Shown piece by piece: positions 60,931-64,000 of a stretch of DNA of 64,000 nucleotides. Within the stretch, counting starts at the first letter, position 1. The number at the start of each line of letters is the position of its first letter. The translations under genes were made by a program, and so were the position numbers. Source of the DNA: Methylopila henanensis (GTDB lineage: Bacteria > Pseudomonadota > Alphaproteobacteria > Rhizobiales > Methylopilaceae). The notes under the pieces were generated by a model, which saw only the letters and a program-made list of their open reading frames with translations, searched no databases and was not told the DNA's origin. The DNA is taken from positions 367,218-431,217 of the forward strand of contig NZ_JBHUER010000004.1 in the NCBI RefSeq assembly GCF_042681025.1, given 5' to 3'.

Positions 60931-61347
60931 ATGAGCGAGAACGCGACGACCGCGAATTACATTGAACTGGCCGCCGATATCGTGTCGGCCTATGTGAGCA
61001 ACAATTCCGTTCCGGCGGCCGACCTTCCCGCGCTGATCGCGGACGTGCACGTGGCTCTCAGCCGGGTCTCCGAGGGCGAGGCCGAGCCGGTCGCGGAGGC
61101 GCCGAAGCCCGCGGTGCCGGTCCGCAAGTCGGTGACGCCGGACTTCATCGTCTGCCTCGAGGACGGCAAGAAGTTCAAGTCGCTCAAGCGTCATCTGCGC
61201 ACGCAGTACGACATGTCGCCGGAGGAGTACCGCGAGAAGTGGGGCTTGCCCGCCGACTATCCGATGGTCGCGCCGAACTACGCCGCCGCCCGCTCGGAGC
61301 TGGCGAAGAAGATGGGCCTCGGCCAGCAGCGCGGAAAGCGCGGCTGA
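60931..61347 (+). CDS. MucR/Ros-family transcriptional regulator (zinc ligands altered)
   Basis: Protein of 138 aa matching MucR throughout: PAVPVRKSVTPDFIVCLEDG, FKSLKRHL, SPEEYREKWGLPADYPMVAP. In Ros the zinc finger uses C-x2-C and H-x4-H; here they are CLED (second Cys to Asp) and H followed by RTQY (last His to Tyr). Zinc-free members are known in related bacteria. MucR/Ros are nucleoid-like silencers of exopolysaccharide, motility and cell-cycle genes. A clear terminator follows. Confidence 0.95.
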   Translation: MSENATTANYIELAADIVSAYVSNNSVPAADLPALIADVHVALSRVSEGEAEPVAEAPKPAVPVRKSVTPDFIVCLEDGKKFKSLKRHLRTQYDMSPEEYREKWGLPADYPMVAPNYAAARSELAKKMGLGQQRGKRG

Positions 61348-61395
61348 CCGCGGGGTCGCCGCCCTCGGCGACCAATCTTTACGACGGATGCGCCG

Positions 61396-61432
61396 CGCCG
61401 TCCGGACCTCGGGTCCGGGCGGCGTTTTGTTT
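61396..61432 (+). terminator. Rho-independent terminator of mucR
   Basis: A 13-base stem with one G-U pair (CGCCGTCCGGACC / GGTCCGGGCGGCG), a 3-base loop, then TTTTGTTT. It lies 49 bases after the mucR stop. Confidence 0.88.
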
Positions 61433-61518
61433 GGCGCGCGAGCCTCAGTGGTCATCTTGTCGATTTCAGAATATAATCCTATAAAGGAATAATAGCTTAT
61501 AGATTGTGGAGAACGCCG

Positions 61519-62301
61519 ATGCCGCCGAGCCGTCCCGTCGCCGCTGGGTCGTCCGTCCGACTGGAGGCCGGGGAGAGGCGGCTGCTGCGCCGGGTTCTCG
61601 CCGCCGGCCCCGGCGGTCTGGCGGCCGACGTCGTCGAGGCGGCCGCGACGGCGCTCGCGCGGCGCGGGCTGATCGCGCGGCGGCCCGACGGCCGCGTCGT
61701 CGCGACCGCCCTCGGTCGCGCCCGGGCGGCCCGCGAGACGGGCGGCGAAAACGGCTTCCGGGCGCAGCATCAGGCGCTGCAGCGCCGCGCCGTCGAGGTG
61801 GACGGCGAAACCGCCGAGGCGCTGGTCAATCTCGACGAGAGCCCGCTCGCCTGGCTCGCCAGGCGGAAGGGCCGCGACGGCCGCCCGATGCTCGCGGCCC
61901 ACGAGGTGCTGGCCGGCGAGCGCCTGCGCGCCGACTTCTCCCGCGGCCAGATGAGCCCGCGCGTCACCGCGAACTGGGACGTCGCCGCGGACCGCCCGCA
62001 CCGGGGCGGCGCGGGCGCTGGCGCGGACGTCACGGATGCGGCGCTCGCGGCGCGGGACCGCGTCGGGCGCGCGCTGCAGGCGGTCGGGCCGGAGCTGTCC
62101 GGCGCGCTGCTCGACGTCTGCTGCTTTCTCAAGGGCATAGAGGCCGTCGAACGCGAACGCGGATGGCCGGCCCGTGGCGGCAAGCTGGTGCTCGGGCTCG
62201 CGCTCGCGAGCCTCGCGCGGCACTACGGCTACGGCGAAAGCGCCGCCGGCCCGGAGCGGAGCGGCCGGATCGTCGGCTGGCCTGAGACGGCGGGCGGCTA
62301 G
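61519..62301 (+). CDS. DUF6456 domain protein
   Basis: Protein of 260 aa. The N-terminal half is a winged-helix-like region (LLRRVLAAGPGGLAADVVEA); the C-terminal half contains SPLAWLARRKGRDGRP and DVCCFLKGIEAVERERGWPA, the DUF6456 core found in Hyphomicrobiales. A DNA-binding or replication-linked role is possible but unproven. The start at 61519 follows GGAG. An AT-rich promoter-like stretch (61470-61510) lies upstream. Confidence 0.87.
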   Translation: MPPSRPVAAGSSVRLEAGERRLLRRVLAAGPGGLAADVVEAAATALARRGLIARRPDGRVVATALGRARAARETGGENGFRAQHQALQRRAVEVDGETAEALVNLDESPLAWLARRKGRDGRPMLAAHEVLAGERLRADFSRGQMSPRVTANWDVAADRPHRGGAGAGADVTDAALAARDRVGRALQAVGPELSGALLDVCCFLKGIEAVERERGWPARGGKLVLGLALASLARHYGYGESAAGPERSGRIVGWPETAGG

Positions 62302-62302
62302 C

Positions 62303-62740
62303 TCAGGCCGCGCCGGACGCGACGCCGGCGGCGGCCGCCGCCTCGCGCTTGATCCGCTCGACCATGGACTTCAGCCCGTTGGAGCGCTGCGGCGTCAGAT
62401 GCTCGCGGAGCTGGATGCGGTCCATGAACTGGCCGGCGTCGGTCGCGAGGATCTGGCCCGCGCGCTTGCCCGAATAGAGCGCGATCATCACCGCCACCAG
62501 CCCGCGCACGAGATGGGCGTCGCTGTCGCCGCGGAACGTCAGCACGGGGTCGGGCCCGTCGCCCACGGTGGTCTCGAGCCAGACCTGGCTCGCGCAGCCC
62601 TGCACCTTGTTCGCGGCGGTGCGGGCCGAATCGGGCAGGGGTTCGAGCTCGCGGCCGAGCTCGATGAGGTAGCGGATGCGCTCCTCCCAGTCGTCGATGA
62701 ACTCGAAGCCCTCGACGATCTCGTCAATACCGGCGGCCAT
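62303..62740 (-). CDS. sufE: Cysteine desulfurase-activating protein SufE
   Basis: Protein of 145 aa. The sulfur-accepting cysteine lies in KVQGCASQVWL, and the N-terminus GFEFIDDWEERIRYLIELG is typical. SufE takes persulfide sulfur from SufS for Fe-S cluster building. It is convergent with the DUF6456 gene, with a single base between the stops, and is unlinked to other suf genes in the window. Confidence 0.96.
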   Translation of the reverse strand: MAAGIDEIVEGFEFIDDWEERIRYLIELGRELEPLPDSARTAANKVQGCASQVWLETTVGDGPDPVLTFRGDSDAHLVRGLVAVMIALYSGKRAGQILATDAGQFMDRIQLREHLTPQRSNGLKSMVERIKREAAAAAGVASGAA

Positions 62741-62844
62741 GGCGTCCTCGCTGTCCCCCGCGAGGTAAGTCGTTCGCGCCGCCGCTGCAAAGGAAAAGGC
62801 TGCGACGGGGCCCGATCCGTCGCTTCCGGCGGTCGCGCAAGCGG

Positions 62845-63237
62845 TCAGGCGGCGCGCGCGCCGGCGGGCTGGCGCCAGGCCGGCTTGCGGTCGGCGGGGG
62901 TGAGCGTGTCGCGGGCGGGCGTGGTGAGCTTCGCCGCAGGCGTCGCGGCCGCTCCCGTCGGCGCCTCGCCGCCGAGATAGTCCTGAAGCATCGCGGCGCC
63001 GGCGCCGACGCGCTCGCCCATCAGCTTCAGCGCCTGGGAGCCGACGTCGCAGGCGCCCGGCTGACGCTCGCAGAAGCCCTTCACGTCGGAGACGGTGGCG
63101 CCGGCGGCGGCGAGCGCCGACAGCGCGTCGATCGAAGCCTTGTCGGAAGCGGTGGGGCCGTCGGCGCTGGGACCCGCGACCGGCAGGATCATCAGCGTCA
63201 CGCAGATCCAGAAGGCGGCTCGCAGAAGAAACATCAT
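62845..63237 (-). CDS. DUF5330 family exported protein
   Basis: Protein of 130 aa with an N-terminal hydrophobic segment (MMFLLRAAFWICVTLMILPV), then the conserved FCERQPGACDVGSQALKLMG containing two cysteines that probably form a disulfide, and a disordered Pro/Thr tail. This matches DUF5330 of Hyphomicrobiales, function unknown. Confidence 0.88.
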   Translation of the reverse strand: MMFLLRAAFWICVTLMILPVAGPSADGPTASDKASIDALSALAAAGATVSDVKGFCERQPGACDVGSQALKLMGERVGAGAAMLQDYLGGEAPTGAAATPAAKLTTPARDTLTPADRKPAWRQPAGARAA

Positions 63238-63572
63238 CGTCGTAGACCTTGACTTCGCGTCCCGCGCCCGTCCTGCGGCGCGTCGAGAACAGACGCTAGC
63301 ACCGCCCGCCTAAATCGCGTTGAACCGGAAGCGCTGCATTCGACCGGAGCAGTTCAGACCTTCGAAAGTTTTCATCAAGCTTTCGTCAATGTATGAGGCG
63401 GCGCGCTGCGCGCAGGCTTCGCCGACTGCATTTGGCGACAGCCGCGCGTCGCCGTTTTAGCGTTCGCTTAAGCCTGCGCTGCCAGTCTGCGGATCGTGAA
63501 TTGAGTGTCGGTCGCCCTGCGGGGCGGCCTCCGCGATGCGCTCCGGCGCGCCGCGGCCGTTGGAGTAAGCGC

Positions 63573-64000
63573 GTGCTTCAGGTCGCTTCCATCAAGGCGT
63601 TGGCTGGGCACGTCGCCGCGAAGGTCCATCCTTCGGCGTCCGACGATTCGGCTGCGCTGACGCGGCACGCGACCTTCCTCGCCACCCATATGGCCGCCGG
63701 CGTGCTGCCCTTCGCGGCGCTGCCGATGCTGCTCGCGCTCGCCGGGGCCCCGGGCGCGCTGGAGCTCGGCGTCCTCGCCTGGCTGGTCGCGCCGATCGTG
63801 ATCGCTCTCAGGCTCTCTGCGACCGGCGACCTCGCCCGCGCGCATCTTCTGTCGTCCCTGGCGCTGACCGGCCTGATTGCGGGCGTCGCCGCCGCGACCG
63901 GAGGGCTTGCTTCGCCGGCGCTGCCCTGGCTCGCGCTCGCGCCGCTGGAGGCCGCGCTGTCCGGTTCGCGCCGGATCACGCTCGCCGGCGTCGCCGCGGC
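63573..64000 (+). CDS. Sensor histidine kinase, N-terminal membrane part (partial)
   Basis: An open frame from GTG 63573 (GGAG at ribosome-site distance) to the window edge, 142 codons. It starts VLQVASIKALAGHVAAKVHP and continues with several membrane helices (LPFAALPMLLALAGAPGALE, LAWLVAPIVIALRL, SSLALTGLIAGVAAATGG) and APLEAALSGSRR. This resembles the membrane sensor of PAS-containing histidine kinases of Hyphomicrobiales (DivL/PleC-related type). The kinase domains lie beyond the edge, so the assignment rests on the N-terminus only. Confidence 0.7.
   Translation, partial: MLQVASIKALAGHVAAKVHPSASDDSAALTRHATFLATHMAAGVLPFAALPMLLALAGAPGALELGVLAWLVAPIVIALRLSATGDLARAHLLSSLALTGLIAGVAAATGGLASPALPWLALAPLEAALSGSRRITLAGVAA

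Overview
The window is GC-rich (roughly 70 percent) chromosomal DNA from an alphaproteobacterium, most likely of the order Hyphomicrobiales (Rhizobiales). The signs are a MucR/Ros regulator, the order murA - DUF2948 - hisD - UPF0262 - phosphatase - infA - maf - yacG, DUF6456, DUF5330 and SufE genes, frequent GTG/TTG starts, and 4-base ATGA/GTGA overlaps in operons. I cannot fix the genus. There is one 14-N assembly gap (16659-16672). No rRNA, CRISPR, transposase, integrase or phage gene was seen.

Layout. 1-4225 (minus): metal-uptake operon with a PepSY membrane protein, two small accessory proteins, a DUF6162-like protein, a ZnuA-type binding protein and an ABC ATPase cut by the window edge. 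4671-12804 (plus): complete kdp potassium-pump operon (27-aa peptide, KdpF, A, B, C, then sensor KdpD and regulator KdpE). 12963-18907 (minus): hydroxamate-siderophore operon (TonB receptor, FhuD-like protein, a 43-aa small ORF, fused FhuB permease, FhuF reductase) without an ATPase gene. 19464-24671: an accessory cluster of an MFS carrier, a divergent GntR regulator, a PanB-like protein with changed metal ligands, a DUF6166 protein, two small membrane proteins and a membrane di-iron hydroxylase, ending near tRNA-Ser(GCT). 25610-33186: housekeeping block. 33272-34110: tRNA-Phe and two small genes.

34379-38831 (plus): a five-gene cluster joining an AhpD-like protein and an acyl-CoA-dehydrogenase-like flavoprotein to a nitrate/sulfonate-type ABC importer. 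38845-46095: meaB, CsbD, a GGDEF-EAL protein, folP, two small conserved genes and a HerA-like ATPase. 46153-46795: VapBC toxin-antitoxin pair. 46819-49414: M20 peptidase and a beta-barrel protein. 49617-53764: both methylmalonyl-CoA mutase subunits. 53767-60579: secreted esterase, sialidase-like protein, superoxide dismutase, an acidic proline-rich membrane protein and an S9 oligopeptidase. 60931-64000: MucR, DUF6456, SufE, DUF5330 and the start of a sensor kinase cut by the window edge.

The best candidate for an undescribed system is 19464-24730. Two near-identical palindromes (core TGATATATYA) lie in the MFS/GntR divergent promoter and just upstream of the hydroxylase operon. They suggest one regulon that couples transport, a membrane hydroxylation and a PanB-fold enzyme that has lost two of the three known PanB magnesium ligands. 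The second candidate is the flavoprotein/ABC cluster at 34379-38831. All functions here are read from sequence motifs and memory of protein families; no database search was run.
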